DNA of 64,000 nt from Alicycliphilus denitrificans K601 (lineage in GTDB: Bacteria > Pseudomonadota > Gammaproteobacteria > Burkholderiales > Burkholderiaceae_C): NCBI RefSeq assembly GCF_000204645.1, contig NC_015422.1, positions 3,551,001-3,615,000 on the forward strand. Direction: 5' to 3'. The notes beneath the pieces were generated by a model. That model did not search any database, was not told where the DNA came from, and was given only the letters and a program-made list of their open reading frames with translations. Of this stretch, positions 45,919 to 56,240 are shown in pieces. The stretch's first letter is position 1, and each line of letters opens with the position of its first letter. The position numbers and the translations under genes are program-made.

Positions 45919-46695
45919 TCAAGCACGCGCCGCGGCGCTCGCGTGCAGGCAGATGGCGGCGGCCGCGCCCACGTTGAGGGACTCCTCGCCGCCCGGCTGC
46001 ACGATGCGGATGTGCCGGCTTGCGCGCCGCTGCAGGTCGGGCGACACGCCCTGCCCCTCGTGGCCCATGATCCAGCCGCAGGGCCAAGGGAGCTGGGCGC
46101 GGTGCAGCCAGTCGCCCTGGTGCGAGCTGGTGGCCAGCAGCGGCACGCGCAGGCGGTCGATGTCCTGCACGTCCAGGCCCTCGACCAAGCGCAGGGCGAA
46201 GTGCGCGCCCATGCCGGCGCGCAGCACCTTGGGCGACCAGAGCGCCGCCGTGCCCTTGAGCGCCGCGATCTGCGCGAAGCCGAAGGCCGATGCGCTGCGC
46301 AGGATGGAGCCCACGTTGCCCGCGTCCTGCAGGCGGTCGAGCACCACCGTGGGCGATTGCGCATCGAGCGCCTGCTGCGCCGGCAGCGGCAGCACGAAAC
46401 CCATGCGCGCGGGCGATTCCAGGCCGCTGATGTCCTGCCACAAGGCGTCGGCGATCACTACGTTTTTGGTAGCTGCCTGCGCATACTCCTCGGGCGCTAG
46501 AGGCCAGAAAGACTCTGAAAACACCGCGATGGCCGGGCGCTGGCCACGCGCCAGGGCGGCGCTGCACAGGTGGTCGCCCTCCAGCCATACGCGGCCCTGC
46601 TTGCGGTAGGCCGTGCTGTCCTGCGACAGGCGGCGCAGGTCCTTGAGCAGCGCGTTGTCGCGCGAATGGATGGTGACGGGCTGCATGGCTGTCAT
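45919..46695 (-). CDS. SpoU/TrmH-family RNA 2'-O-methyltransferase
   Basis: Methylates ribose 2'-OH of rRNA or tRNA using SAM. The 258-residue protein has the three SPOUT knot motifs: [31 protein letters not shown] and [14 protein letters not shown]. Its ATG overlaps the rnhB stop (ATGA). A palindromic repeat at 46463-46515 is translated within it (about residues 60-80). Target nucleotide unknown; last gene of the cluster. Confidence 0.88.
   Translation of the reverse strand: MTAMQPVTIHSRDNALLKDLRRLSQDSTAYRKQGRVWLEGDHLCSAALARGQRPAIAVFSESFWPLAPEEYAQAATKNVVIADALWQDISGLESPARMGFVLPLPAQQALDAQSPTVVLDRLQDAGNVGSILRSASAFGFAQIAALKGTAALWSPKVLRAGMGAHFALRLVEGLDVQDIDRLRVPLLATSSHQGDWLHRAQLPWPCGWIMGHEGQGVSPDLQRRASRHIRIVQPGGEESLNVGAAAAICLHASAAARA
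46463..46515. repeat. Palindromic repeat inside the RNA methyltransferase gene
   Basis: TAGCTGCCTGCGCATACTCC ... GGGCGCTAGAGGCC closely matches copy 5 (TAGCTGCCTGCGCCTTATGG ... GGGCGCTAGAGCC). It is read in frame as part of [18 protein letters not shown]. Confidence 0.7.
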
Positions 46696-47312
46696 GGGAG
46701 GGCCAGGGCGCGCGCCACGGGGGCGAACGAGCGGCGGTGCTGCGGGCAGGCGCCATGCGCCTGCAAGGCGGCCAGGTGCTCGGCCGTGCCGTAGCCCTTG
46801 TGGCCCGCGAAGCCGTATTGCGGGTATTGCGCGTGCAGCTCGGCGCACCAGCGGTCGCGCGTGACCTTGGCCAGGATGGAGGCCGCCGAGATGGCCGCCA
46901 CCCGCGCATCGCCCTTGACGATGGCCTCGGCGGGCATGTCCAGCCGCGGCAGCCGGTTGCCGTCCACCAGCGCCAGCGTGGGCTTGAGGCGCAGGCCCTG
47001 CACGGCGCGGCGCATGGCCAGCAGCGTGGCCTGCAGGATGTTGAGCCGGTCGATCTCCTCCACGCTGGCCTCGGCAACGCTGCAGCACAGGGCCTTGGCG
47101 CGAATCTCGTCGAAGAGCCGCTCTCGCCGCGCGGCCGTGAGGGCCTTGGAGTCGGCCAGGCCGACAATGGGCTGCTGGTCGTCGAGGATGACCGCGGCCG
47201 CGACCACGGGCCCGGCCAGCGGGCCGCGGCCGGCCTCGTCCACGCCGGCCACGAGGCCGCCCGGATGCCAGTCGAAGCTGGCCTGTTCAGGCAAGGATCT
47301 GGGCAATGGCAT
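46692..47312 (-). CDS. rnhB: Ribonuclease HII
   Basis: Cleaves RNA in RNA-DNA hybrids, including single ribonucleotides. The 206-residue protein starts [29 protein letters not shown] holds the DE catalytic pair, and LVDGNRLP another acidic residue. The start at 47312 lies inside the lpxB 3' end (26-base overlap); an upstream start would add non-family sequence. Confidence 0.94.
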   Translation of the reverse strand: MPLPRSLPEQASFDWHPGGLVAGVDEAGRGPLAGPVVAAAVILDDQQPIVGLADSKALTAARRERLFDEIRAKALCCSVAEASVEEIDRLNILQATLLAMRRAVQGLRLKPTLALVDGNRLPRLDMPAEAIVKGDARVAAISAASILAKVTRDRWCAELHAQYPQYGFAGHKGYGTAEHLAALQAHGACPQHRRSFAPVARALALP

Positions 47313-48441
47313 GGGCGGCGAGGCGCGGGGTGTCGCGCTGCAGTTCTTCGTGCAGGGCCGTGAAGCGCTGCTCCAGCCGTGCGATGCGCCCGGGGTCCCG
47401 GGCGGGCGCATCCAGCCATTGCTGCACGGCCGCGGCCAGCGCCCGGGGCGTGGCGGCGTCCTGCAGCAGCTCGGGCACGACGAAGTCGCGGCACAGGATG
47501 TTGGGCAGGCCCACCCAGGGCTGCAGTTGCTTACGCCGCATCAGGCGCCAGCTGACCGGGTGCATATGGTAGGCGATGACCATGGGGCGCTTGAACAGCG
47601 CCGCCTCCAGCGTGGCCGTGCCGCTGGCGATCAGCGTGCAGTCGCAGGCGGCCAGCACCTGGTGCGACTGGCCCGTGACGATGGCGAGGCTCTCCAGCAC
47701 GCCGCATTCGCGCGCGATCTGCTCGATGCGCCCACGCAGCGCGGGCACTGCGGGGACTACTATTTTGATAGCTGTCCGCGCTTTCCTGATGAGCGCCGCG
47801 GCCTGGAAGAACGGCCTCGCGATGTAGGCCACCTCGGCCGATCGGCTGCCGGGCAGGATAGCGAGAACCTCGTCATCCGCCGTCAGGCCCAGCTGCGCAC
47901 GCGCGGCCAGCCTGTCGGGCGCCATGGGAATGACGCTGGCCAGCGGATGGCCCACGTAGGTGGCAGCGATGCCGTGGCGCGCGAGCAGTTCGGGCTCGAA
48001 CGGGAAGATGCAGAGCACGTGGTCGGCGGCGGCGCGGATCTTCTCGACACGGTCGGCACGCCAGGCCCAGATCGACGGACAGACGAAGTGCACGGTCTTG
48101 ACGCCGGCGGCGCGCAGGTCGCGCTCCAGGCCCAGGTTGAAGTCTGGCGCGTCCACGCCGATGAACACGTCCGGTCTGTCCGCCAGCAGCCTGACGCGCA
48201 GTGCCTTGCGGATCTGCAGGATGCCCCACAGGCGCCGCACGAGTTCGATGCTGTAGCCATGCACGGCCAGGCGCTCGCTGTGCCACCAGGCGTCGAAGCC
48301 GCGCTCCTGCATGCGCGGCCCACCTATGCCCATGCTGGCCACGCCGGGCCACCGGGCGCGCAGCCCGTCGAGCAGCAGGCCGGCCAGCAGGTCGCCGGAC
48401 GTCTCGCCGGCCACCATGGCGACGCGTGGTGGATGCTCCAT
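47287..48441 (-). CDS. lpxB: Lipid-A-disaccharide synthase
   Basis: Joins UDP-2,3-diacylglucosamine and lipid X to form the lipid A disaccharide at the inner membrane. The 384-residue protein begins [31 protein letters not shown] and [10 protein letters not shown] are typical LpxB segments. A palindromic repeat is translated at about residues 210-227 ([15 protein letters not shown]) without breaking the frame. It is 11 bases downstream of lpxA. Confidence 0.95.
   Translation of the reverse strand: MEHPPRVAMVAGETSGDLLAGLLLDGLRARWPGVASMGIGGPRMQERGFDAWWHSERLAVHGYSIELVRRLWGILQIRKALRVRLLADRPDVFIGVDAPDFNLGLERDLRAAGVKTVHFVCPSIWAWRADRVEKIRAAADHVLCIFPFEPELLARHGIAATYVGHPLASVIPMAPDRLAARAQLGLTADDEVLAILPGSRSAEVAYIARPFFQAAALIRKARTAIKIVVPAVPALRGRIEQIARECGVLESLAIVTGQSHQVLAACDCTLIASGTATLEAALFKRPMVIAYHMHPVSWRLMRRKQLQPWVGLPNILCRDFVVPELLQDAATPRALAAAVQQWLDAPARDPGRIARLEQRFTALHEELQRDTPRLAAHAIAQILA
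47760..47810. repeat. Palindromic repeat inside lpxB
   Basis: Read on the minus strand, CATCAGGAAAGCGC and GGACAGCTATCAAAATAG match the intergenic copy at 9013 (ACCAGGAAAGCGCTGGCAGC, then TATCAAAACAG) at most positions, but the sequence remains in frame. Confidence 0.75.
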
Positions 48442-48452
48442 GCCCGGCCCCG

Positions 48453-49241
48453 TCAGCGCGCGATACCGCGGCGCGAGGCGGCGACGAAGTCGCGCAGCAG
48501 GGCGATGTCGCCCTCGGCCTCGGGATGCGAATGCGGCAGCTCGCCCATGGCCGAGAGCGCGGCCTCCAGCGTCAGGCCTTGGCGATACAGCAGGCGATAG
48601 GCCTGCTTGAGGGCGGCCACGCGCTGGGCCGAGAAGCCGCGGCGGCGCAGGCCCTCGATGTTCAGGCCGCGCACGGCCAGCGGGTTACCGTCCACCATCA
48701 TGAAGGGCGGCACGTCCTGCGAGACATGGCTCGCGAAGCCCGCCATGGCATGGGCGCCGACCCTGGAATACTGGTGCACGCCCGTGAGGCCCCCGATGAT
48801 GACCTGGTCGCCCACGTGCACGTGCCCGGCCAGCGTGGCGCTGTTGGCCAGGATGACCTGGCTGCCCACCACGCAGTCGTGGGCGATGTGCACGTAGGCC
48901 ATGATCCAGTTGTCGTCGCCCACGCGGGTCTCGCCCTGGTCCTGCACCGTGCCGGTGTTGAAGGTGCAGAACTCGCGGATGGTGTTGCGGTCGCCGATCA
49001 CCAGGCGCGTGGGCTCGCCCGCGTATTTCTTGTCCTGCGGCTCCGCGCCCAGCGAGGCGAACTGAAAGATGCGGTTGTCCGCGCCGATCGTGGTGTGGCC
49101 CTCGATCACGCAGTGCGCGCCCACGCTGGTGCGCGCGCCGATGCGCACGTGCGGCCCGATGACCGCATAGGGCCCCACGGTGACGGATGGATCGAGCTGC
49201 GCCGCGGGATCGACGATGGCCGTCGGATGGATGGTGGTCAC
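48453..49241 (-). CDS. lpxA: UDP-N-acetylglucosamine acyltransferase
   Basis: First step of lipid A synthesis, adding a hydroxyacyl chain from ACP. The 262-residue length equals E. coli LpxA. A left-handed beta-helix of hexapeptide repeats ([31 protein letters not shown]) is followed by the catalytic-histidine segment [14 protein letters not shown]. Start is a GTG at 49241. Confidence 0.95.
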   Translation of the reverse strand: MTTIHPTAIVDPAAQLDPSVTVGPYAVIGPHVRIGARTSVGAHCVIEGHTTIGADNRIFQFASLGAEPQDKKYAGEPTRLVIGDRNTIREFCTFNTGTVQDQGETRVGDDNWIMAYVHIAHDCVVGSQVILANSATLAGHVHVGDQVIIGGLTGVHQYSRVGAHAMAGFASHVSQDVPPFMMVDGNPLAVRGLNIEGLRRRGFSAQRVAALKQAYRLLYRQGLTLEAALSAMGELPHSHPEAEGDIALLRDFVAASRRGIAR

Positions 49242-49266
49242 TGGGCCGCCCCCGTACACACGGCCG

Positions 49267-49707
49267 TCAAGCCACCGTGCGCATGGTGCACATGATCTCG
49301 GCCTCGCAGGCCATGCTGTCGCCCACGCGGGCCACGCCCTTGAACTTGTAGATGCCGCCCTTGATGCGGTCGAGCGATACGTCAAGGATCAGCTGGTCGC
49401 CCGGCTCCACGGGGCGCTTGAAGCGTGCGCCGTCGATGCCGACGAAGTAGAACACCTTGTCGTCGCCGGGCGCCTCGCCCATCATGTCGAAGGACAGCAG
49501 GCCGGCGGCCTGGGCCAGAGCCTCCAGCATCAGCACGCCGGGCATGACCGGACGGGCGGGGAAATGGCCCGTGAAGAACGGCTCGTTGATGGTGACGTTC
49601 TTGATCGCCTGGATGCGCTTACCGCGGTCGAGCTCGACCACACGGTCCACTAGCAGAAACGGATAGCGGTGTGGCAGGAGCTTGAGGATTTGGTGAATGT
49701 CCATCAT
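49267..49707 (-). CDS. fabZ: (3R)-hydroxyacyl-ACP dehydratase FabZ
   Basis: Dehydrates hydroxyacyl-ACP in fatty acid elongation and competes with LpxA/LpxD for substrate. The 146-residue hot-dog protein has the catalytic helix [22 protein letters not shown] (split by His and Glu). The ATG at 49707 overlaps the lpxD stop (ATGA). Confidence 0.95.
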   Translation of the reverse strand: MMDIHQILKLLPHRYPFLLVDRVVELDRGKRIQAIKNVTINEPFFTGHFPARPVMPGVLMLEALAQAAGLLSFDMMGEAPGDDKVFYFVGIDGARFKRPVEPGDQLILDVSLDRIKGGIYKFKGVARVGDSMACEAEIMCTMRTVA

Positions 49708-50702
49708 TGTTGTGTAGCGCTCTGGTCGTCTTTTCGTGCTTGTTCAAGGGCCTTGATGCGTTCGCGCAGCCGGTACAGCTGCCGCAGCGTGGCCGCGTTC
49801 TTTTCCCACTTCGCATTGTCGTCCATGGGAAACACCCCCGTGTACTGCCCGGGCCGTGCAATCGAGTGCGTGACCACCGTGTTGGTGGAAATGTGCACAT
49901 TGTCCGCCAACTCCAAGTGCCCGACGATGGACGCGGCGCCCGCGATCGTGCAGTGCGCGCCGATGCGCGTGCTGCCCGCGACCGCCGAGCAGCCGGCCAT
50001 GGCCGTGTGCCGGCCTATGTGCACGTTGTGGGCTATCTGGATGAGGTTGTCGAGCTTGACGCCGTCCTCGATCACCGTGTCGTCCAGGGCGCCGCGGTCT
50101 ATGCAGGTGTTGGCGCCGATCTCCACGTCGTCGCCGATGCGCACGGCGCCCAGCTGCTCGATCTTGACCCACTCGCCCCGCTCGTGCGCGAAGCCGAAGC
50201 CGTCCGCCCCTATCACCACGCCCGGGTGCAGGATACAGCGCGCACCCACGGTGCAGCGCTCGCCGACCGTGACGCGCGACTTGAGCACCGTGTGCGCGCC
50301 GATCACCGCGCCGCGCTCGACCACGCACAGCGGGCCGATGGTTGCCGTGGGATGCACCTGCGCCTGCGCATCGACGACGGCGCTCGGGTGGATGCCCGCC
50401 CGGGCGCCCAGCCCCTGCGCGTGCACCCACAGCTGCGTGACGCGCGCGAAGTAGACGTAGGGCTGGTCCGCGACGATGCATGCGCCGCGCTCCAGCGCGG
50501 CCTCGCGCATGCCGGGCGCCACAATGACACAGGCCGCCCTGGAGGCGGCCAGCTGGGACCGGTAGCGCGGATTGCTCAGGAAGGCCAGGTCGCCGGGACC
50601 GGCCGATTCCAGCGGCGCGATGCGCTGGATCTCGGTGTCCCTGTCCGCCCCCTCAAGCCTGCCCCCGAGTGCATCGACGATCTGCCCGAGTCGCAAGCTC
50701 AC
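49704..50702 (-). CDS. lpxD: UDP-3-O-acylglucosamine N-acyltransferase
   Basis: Third step of lipid A synthesis. The 332-residue protein has an N-terminal uridine-binding domain (about 1-100), a hexapeptide beta-helix (about 102-300) with [12 protein letters not shown] and the catalytic-His region [14 protein letters not shown], and a C-terminal helix that includes ALEQARKD. Confidence 0.95.
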   Translation of the reverse strand: MSLRLGQIVDALGGRLEGADRDTEIQRIAPLESAGPGDLAFLSNPRYRSQLAASRAACVIVAPGMREAALERGACIVADQPYVYFARVTQLWVHAQGLGARAGIHPSAVVDAQAQVHPTATIGPLCVVERGAVIGAHTVLKSRVTVGERCTVGARCILHPGVVIGADGFGFAHERGEWVKIEQLGAVRIGDDVEIGANTCIDRGALDDTVIEDGVKLDNLIQIAHNVHIGRHTAMAGCSAVAGSTRIGAHCTIAGAASIVGHLELADNVHISTNTVVTHSIARPGQYTGVFPMDDNAKWEKNAATLRQLYRLRERIKALEQARKDDQSATQQ

Positions 50703-50730
50703 GCGCTACCGCCCTTGTGTGCCCGAGGCT

Positions 50731-51255
50731 TCACTTGCCGGAATTGCCGGCAGCGTTCATGGCCTTGATCACCTTGTCGGTGATGTCGTGCTTGGGGTTG
50801 ATGTAGACGGCTTCCTGCAGGATCACGTCGTACTTCTCGGCCTCAGCCAATTGCTTGACGACCCTGTTGGCGCGCTCGAGCACCTGGCCCAACTCCTCGT
50901 TCTTGCGCGCGCCCAGGTCTTCCTGGAACTCGCGGCGCTTGCGCTGGAAGTCGCGGTCCTGGTCCACCAGCTGGCGCTGGCGCGCGACGCGCTGGCTCTC
51001 GGCCATCGTGGGGGCCTCGCGCTCGAACTTCTCGGTGGCGCTCTTGAGGGCGTTGCCCATGTCCACGAGCTCCTTCTCGCGCTTGGAGAACTCCTGCTCC
51101 AGCTTGGCCTGCGCCGCCTTGGCGGTGTTGGCCTCACGGAAGATGCGGTCGGTGTTGACGAAGCCGGCCTTGAACTCCTGGGCCTGGGCTGGCACTGCGG
51201 CAGCCAGGGAGCCCAGCAGAAGGACCAGGGGAATATGGCGGGAAAGGGATTTCAT
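50731..51255 (-). CDS. skp: OmpH/Skp periplasmic chaperone
   Basis: Trimeric chaperone that holds unfolded outer-membrane proteins for BamA. The 174-residue protein has a signal peptide (about 1-25, ending VPAQAQ) and long charged coiled-coil helices between about 40 and 125 (QAKLEQEFSKREKELVDM). Its ATG overlaps the bamA stop by one base (TAATG). Confidence 0.93.
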   Translation of the reverse strand: MKSLSRHIPLVLLLGSLAAAVPAQAQEFKAGFVNTDRIFREANTAKAAQAKLEQEFSKREKELVDMGNALKSATEKFEREAPTMAESQRVARQRQLVDQDRDFQRKRREFQEDLGARKNEELGQVLERANRVVKQLAEAEKYDVILQEAVYINPKHDITDKVIKAMNAAGNSGK

Positions 51256-53552
51256 TAGAAGGATGTTCCGATCTGGAATTGCAGTTTCTGGATTCTATCG
51301 CCGGCGAATTTGCGCACCGGCTGCGCAAAGGCGATGCGCAGCGGGCCCAACGGGGAAATCCAGCTCAGCCCCAGGCCCGCCGAGGCGCGCAGGTCGCTCA
51401 GCTCCCAATTTTCGTCTTCGCCATACACGTTGCCCGCGTCCACGAAGGCGAACCAGCGCAGCGTGCGGTCGTTGCCGGCGCCGGGAACCGGCGCGATGAA
51501 CTCGGCATTGAGCGTGATCTTCTTGGGGCCGCCGAGCGAGGCGCCCGTCACGTCACGCGGACCCAACGTGCCTTGGTCGAAGCCGCGCACCGAGCCCAGG
51601 CCGCCCGAATAGAAGTTCTTGAACACGGGGAACGGCCGGCCGTTCATGCCCTTGCCCATGCCCAGCTCGCCATTGAAGGCCAGGGTGTACTGCTTGTTGA
51701 GCGGTATGTACTGCTGGATCTGGTAGTTGCCGCGCACGTAGCGCGCATCGCCGGCCACGGACCACTCGGTGTTCAGGCGCTGGTAGCGGCCCGAATTGGG
51801 CGCGAGCGCGCTGTCGCGGTCGTCGCGCGACCAGCCGATGGTCAGCGGCAGGGACCAGCTGGTGTCGCCGAACTTCTCCGCGTACACCAGATACGCGGCC
51901 GGGATGTTGGTGCCGACCTTGATCTGGGTCTGCTCCAGCCCGCCGCCGAAGAACACGGTGTCGGTCTCGCTGAACGGCACGCCGAAACGTATGCTCGTGC
52001 CCGCCGTAACGAGTTCGTAGTTGCCGCCCTGGTTCTCGTAGGGCTTGGCCGTGCGGTAGTACACGTCCAGCGTCCTGGAGATGCCGTCCTGCGTGAAATA
52101 GGGGTCGGTGGTGGAGAACACCAGCGTGCGGCGGTACTTGCTGGTGTTCACGTCCACGCCCAGGTAGTTGCCGGAGCCGAAAACGTTCTCCTGCTTGATC
52201 GCGAACGACAGGGCGACCTTCTCGGCGCTGGAGAAGCCCGCACCCAGCTGCAGCGAGCCCGTGGGCTTTTCGGCGACGTTGATGACCAGGTCCACCTGGT
52301 CGGGCGCGCCCGGCACCTCCTGCGTCTCCACGTTAACCTCGGTGAAGAAGCCCAGGCGGTCCACGCGGTCGCGCGAGAGCTTGATCTTGTCGCCGTCGTA
52401 CCACGAGGCCTCGTACTGGCGGAACTCGCGGCGGATGACTTCGTCGCGCGTGCGGTTGTTGCCACTCACCTGGATACGGCGCACGTAGGCGCGGCGCGAC
52501 GGCTCGGCGCGCAGCACCAGGGCCACGCGGTTGTTCTCGCGGTCGATCTCGGGCACGGCCTCCACGCGTGCGAAGGCGAAGCCGAAGTTGCCGAAGTGGT
52601 CGGTGAAGGCCTTGGTGGTCTCGGCCACCCTGTCGGCGTTATAGGGCTCGCCGGGGCGGATGGTGACGAGCGACTTGAACTCGTCGTCGCGGTCGAGGTA
52701 GTTGCCCTCCAGCTTCACGCCGGAGACCACGTAGCGCTGACCCTCGGTCACGTTGATGGTGATGGAGATGTCCTGCTTGTCCGGCGAGATCGCCACCTGT
52801 GTGGAGTCGATGCGGAACTCCAGGTAGCCGCGCGCCAGGTAGTACGAGCGCAGCGTCTCCAGGTCGGCGTTGAGCTTGGCGCGCGAATAGCGGTTGGACT
52901 TGGTGTACCAGCTCATCCAGCCGCCCGTGTCCTGGTCGAACAGGCCCTTGAGCGTGGATTCGCCGAAGGCCTGGTTGCCGACGATGCGGATTTCCTTGAT
53001 CTTGGCGGGCTCGCCCTCGGTCACGGTGAAGGTGAGATTCACGCGGTTGCGCTCGATCGGCGTGACGGTGGTCACCACCTCGGCGCCGTACAGGCTGCGG
53101 TTGATGTACTGGCGCTTGAGCTCCTGCTCGGCGCGGTCGGCCAGGGCCTTGTCGAAGGGGCGCCCCTCGGTCAGGCCCACGTCGCGCATGGCCTTCTTGA
53201 GCGTGTCCTTGTCGAACTCCTTGGTGCCGGCGAACTCGACGTCGGCGATCGTGGGGCGCTCCTCCACCACGACCACGAGCACGTTGCCCGACGCTTCCAG
53301 GCGCACGTCCTTGAACAGGCCCAGGGCGAACAGCGCGCGGATGGCGGCGGCGCCCTTCTCGTCGTTGTATTCGTCGCCCACGCGCAGCGGCAGCGACGCG
53401 AAGATGGTTCCGGGCTCCACGCGCTGCAGGCCCTCCACACGAATGTCCTGCACCTTGAATGGCGCCAGGGCCCACGCTGCGTTGGCGGCAAAGACCATGG
53501 CAGCAACGGCCGATACCGTGCGCACGCCCAGGCGATTGATGTGTTTTCTCAT
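51255..53552 (-). CDS. bamA: Outer-membrane protein assembly factor BamA
   Basis: Core of the BAM complex that inserts beta-barrel proteins. The 765-residue protein has a signal peptide (about 1-28), five POTRA domains (FKVQDIRVEGLQRVEPGTIF begins the first) to about residue 425, and a C-terminal 16-strand barrel with VRGF at about 667-670 and a terminal Phe (QIGTSF). Between rseP and skp as in most proteobacteria. Confidence 0.97.
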   Translation of the reverse strand: MRKHINRLGVRTVSAVAAMVFAANAAWALAPFKVQDIRVEGLQRVEPGTIFASLPLRVGDEYNDEKGAAAIRALFALGLFKDVRLEASGNVLVVVVEERPTIADVEFAGTKEFDKDTLKKAMRDVGLTEGRPFDKALADRAEQELKRQYINRSLYGAEVVTTVTPIERNRVNLTFTVTEGEPAKIKEIRIVGNQAFGESTLKGLFDQDTGGWMSWYTKSNRYSRAKLNADLETLRSYYLARGYLEFRIDSTQVAISPDKQDISITINVTEGQRYVVSGVKLEGNYLDRDDEFKSLVTIRPGEPYNADRVAETTKAFTDHFGNFGFAFARVEAVPEIDRENNRVALVLRAEPSRRAYVRRIQVSGNNRTRDEVIRREFRQYEASWYDGDKIKLSRDRVDRLGFFTEVNVETQEVPGAPDQVDLVINVAEKPTGSLQLGAGFSSAEKVALSFAIKQENVFGSGNYLGVDVNTSKYRRTLVFSTTDPYFTQDGISRTLDVYYRTAKPYENQGGNYELVTAGTSIRFGVPFSETDTVFFGGGLEQTQIKVGTNIPAAYLVYAEKFGDTSWSLPLTIGWSRDDRDSALAPNSGRYQRLNTEWSVAGDARYVRGNYQIQQYIPLNKQYTLAFNGELGMGKGMNGRPFPVFKNFYSGGLGSVRGFDQGTLGPRDVTGASLGGPKKITLNAEFIAPVPGAGNDRTLRWFAFVDAGNVYGEDENWELSDLRASAGLGLSWISPLGPLRIAFAQPVRKFAGDRIQKLQFQIGTSF

Positions 53553-53597
53553 GGGTGAAGCTGGAGCCGACGCTACAGGACAGCGGCGGCGAAAAGG

Positions 53598-54959
53598 TTA
53601 GCCAAATAGCCGGGTGAGATCGTTGAACAGGGCGATGGACATCATGAGGAGGAGCACCACGACGCCTGTGCGCTGCAACCGGTCCATCCAGGCTTCGGAT
53701 ACGCTGCGTCCCGTCAGCCCCTCCCAAAGATAATACATCAGGTGCCCCCCATCGAGGACCGGCAGCGGCAGCAGGTTCAGCACCCCCAGGCTGACGCTGA
53801 TGAGGGCCAGGAACGCCAGGTATTGCGTCAGACCCATGCTGGCCGAGCGGCCCGCGTAATCGGCGATGGTCAACGGCCCGCTCAGGTTCTTGATGGACGC
53901 CTCGCCGATCACCATGCGGCCCATCATGCGCAGCGTGAGCACCGAGACTTCCCAGGTGCGCTCCACGCCCTTCCACAGCCCCTCCACGGGGCCGTAGCGC
54001 ACGTTCACCATCTCGGGCGGGTTGCCCACGTAGGCGCCTATGCGGCCCACAGGGCCCGTGGCATCGGCCACCAGCTGCGGCGTCACGGTCACGTCGAGCA
54101 TGCGCCCCTCGCGATCCACGCGCCAGACCTGGGTGAGCGGCTTGCCGTCCCGCACGGAACCGCGTATGAGGTCGCGCAGCTGGGCGCCATCCACCACGTC
54201 GGTGCCGCCCAGGCGCAGCACCAGGTCGCCGGGGTGCAGGCCCGCACGCTCGGCCGCGCCGCCCGCCATCACCTCGCCGAGCACGGGGCGCGTCCACGGG
54301 CCGACGATGCCTATGGTGCGAAACAGCTGGGCGTCGGCCTCGCGCACCTGCATCCCTTCCAGGGGCAGCACGACCTCGCGCTGCGCGCCGCGCACGGGCT
54401 GCAGCAGCAGGCGCACGTTCTCTGCGTCGAGCGCACCGCGCGTGAGCACCCAGCGCAGCTCTTCGAACGAGCGCACGGGCTCGGGCTCGTCCTCGCCGAT
54501 GGCGGCGCCCACGACCTGCTCACCGCCCTGCACACCCGCGCGCTGGGCGATGGAGCCGGCCACGGGGCTGGAGAGCATGGCCTTGGGCTCGTCCACGCCG
54601 CTCCAGTTGACGGCCGCATACAGCAGCACGGCCAGCAGCAGGTTGGCCAGCGGCCCGGCGGCCACAATGGCGGCGCGCGCGCGCAGCGGCCGGGTGTTGA
54701 AGGCCAGGTGGCGCTCCTCGGGCGCCACGGGTGCCTCGCGCTCGTCCAGCATGCGCACGTAGCCGCCCAGCGGAAAGGCGCCGATGACGAATTCCGTGGG
54801 CGAGCCCTTGGGCTGCCAGCGCAGCAGCGGCCTGCCGAAGCCTATGGAGAAGCGCAGCACCTTCACGCCACAGGCCACGGCCACGCGGTAGTGGCCGTAT
54901 TCGTGCACGGCGATCAGCACGCCGAGCGCAGCGGCAAAGGCGGCAATGGTCAGCAGCAT
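53598..54959 (-). CDS. rseP: Site-2 protease RseP
   Basis: Intramembrane zinc protease that cuts anti-sigma-E RseA and clears signal peptides. The 453-residue protein has HEYGH at 19-23 in the first membrane helix, two PDZ domains (about 110-300, including GLHPGDLVLRLGGTDVVDG), and the second active-site motif LPVLDGGHLMYY near the C-terminus. Confidence 0.95.
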   Translation of the reverse strand: MLLTIAAFAAALGVLIAVHEYGHYRVAVACGVKVLRFSIGFGRPLLRWQPKGSPTEFVIGAFPLGGYVRMLDEREAPVAPEERHLAFNTRPLRARAAIVAAGPLANLLLAVLLYAAVNWSGVDEPKAMLSSPVAGSIAQRAGVQGGEQVVGAAIGEDEPEPVRSFEELRWVLTRGALDAENVRLLLQPVRGAQREVVLPLEGMQVREADAQLFRTIGIVGPWTRPVLGEVMAGGAAERAGLHPGDLVLRLGGTDVVDGAQLRDLIRGSVRDGKPLTQVWRVDREGRMLDVTVTPQLVADATGPVGRIGAYVGNPPEMVNVRYGPVEGLWKGVERTWEVSVLTLRMMGRMVIGEASIKNLSGPLTIADYAGRSASMGLTQYLAFLALISVSLGVLNLLPLPVLDGGHLMYYLWEGLTGRSVSEAWMDRLQRTGVVVLLLMMSIALFNDLTRLFG

Positions 54960-54975
54960 ACGGATGCCTCCTCGA

Positions 54976-55058
54976 AATTCATAGCTGCTTGCGCTTGATA
55001 TACAAGCGTTTCACCATGGAAGCATCGTGAAATCCTTGCATGGCAAGCGCTGACAGCT
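54976..55058. repeat. Palindromic repeats, tandem inverted pair
   Basis: ATAGCTGCTTGCGCTTGATA followed by ACAAGCGTTTC, then CTTGCATGGCAAGCGCTGAC and AGCTCA in opposite orientation. The pair fills the rseP-dxr gap and could form a large stem in the message. Confidence 0.75.
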
Positions 55059-55061
55059 CAC

Positions 55062-56237
55062 TTAATTGAAGCGCTGCACCAGGCTCCGCGCCGCGGCGCG
55101 CGCCTGGGCGTCCAGCGCCAGTAGGGCCTGCAGAGTATCCGGGTTGGAGGGCTGCACCGCCTCCAGAGTTGCAAGATTGAGCGCGTGGATCTGGTCGAAG
55201 CGTATGCGCCGCTGCAGGAAGGCCTCCACGGCGACCTCGTTGGCCGCGTTCAGCACGGCCGTGGTGCCGGGCGCGGCGGCGAGCGCCTGCCAGGACAGGT
55301 GCAGGCCGGGAAAGCGCCGCGCGTCGGCCTCCTCGAAGGTCAGCGCGGCCAGTTGCGTGAAGTCGAGCGCGGCGGCGCCGCTCTCCACGCGCTCGGGCCA
55401 GGCCAGGCCGCAGGCGATGGGCACGCGCATGTCGGGCGTGCCCAGCTGGGCGATGACGGACGCGTCCCTGAACTGCACCATGGAATGGATGATCTGCTGC
55501 GGGTGGATCACCACCCTGATCTGCTCGGGCGTCAGGTCGAACAGCCAGCGCGCCTCGATCACCTCCAGCGCCTTGTTCATCATGGTGGCCGAGTCGATGG
55601 AAATCTTGCGGCCCATGGAGAAGTTGGGATGGGCGCAGGCCTCGTCCGGCGTCACGCCGCGCAGCGTGGCCGGGTCGCGCGTGCGAAACGGCCCGCCCGA
55701 TGCGGTGAGCAGCACGTGCTGCACGCGCCGCGCCCAGGTGGCCGGGTCCTCGGGCAGGCTCTGAAAGATGGCGGAGTGCTCGCTGTCGATGGGCAGCAGC
55801 GTCGCGCCGCCGTCCCGCACGGCCTTCATGAAGACCTCGCCGCCCACCACCAGCGCTTCCTTGTTGGCCAGCAGCAGGCGCTTGCCCGCGCGCGCCGCGG
55901 CCAGGCACGGCGCCAGGCCCGCCGCGCCCACGATGGCGGCCATGACGGCGTCCACCTGTTCGTGCGAAGCTATCGTTTCAAGAGCTTCCGGCGCTTGCAG
56001 CACCTGCGTTGCAAGGCCGTTTGCCTTGATCTTCTCATCGAGCTGGCGGGCGTGCTCGGCGCTTGCCATCACCGCGTAGCGCGGCCGGAAGCGCGCGCAC
56101 TGCGCGAGCATCAGGTCCACCTGCGTGGCCGCGCTCAGGGCGAAGACCTCGTAGCGGTCGGGGTGGCGCGCCACCACGTCCAGGGTGCTGGTGCCTATGG
56201 ACCCCGTGGAGCCGAGGATGGTGAGTCGTTGTTTCAT
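55062..56237 (-). CDS. dxr: 1-Deoxy-D-xylulose 5-phosphate reductoisomerase
   Basis: Second step of the MEP isoprenoid pathway. The 391-residue protein has the NADPH motif ILGSTGSIGTSTLDVV, the substrate loop ASGGPFRT and metal ligands in LLPIDSEHSAIFQ. A segment at about 55968-56012 (IKANGLATQVLQAPEALETI) may derive from the palindromic repeat, less clearly than in lpxB. Confidence 0.96.
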   Translation of the reverse strand: MKQRLTILGSTGSIGTSTLDVVARHPDRYEVFALSAATQVDLMLAQCARFRPRYAVMASAEHARQLDEKIKANGLATQVLQAPEALETIASHEQVDAVMAAIVGAAGLAPCLAAARAGKRLLLANKEALVVGGEVFMKAVRDGGATLLPIDSEHSAIFQSLPEDPATWARRVQHVLLTASGGPFRTRDPATLRGVTPDEACAHPNFSMGRKISIDSATMMNKALEVIEARWLFDLTPEQIRVVIHPQQIIHSMVQFRDASVIAQLGTPDMRVPIACGLAWPERVESGAAALDFTQLAALTFEEADARRFPGLHLSWQALAAAPGTTAVLNAANEVAVEAFLQRRIRFDQIHALNLATLEAVQPSNPDTLQALLALDAQARAAARSLVQRFN

Positions 56238-56240
56238 GCG

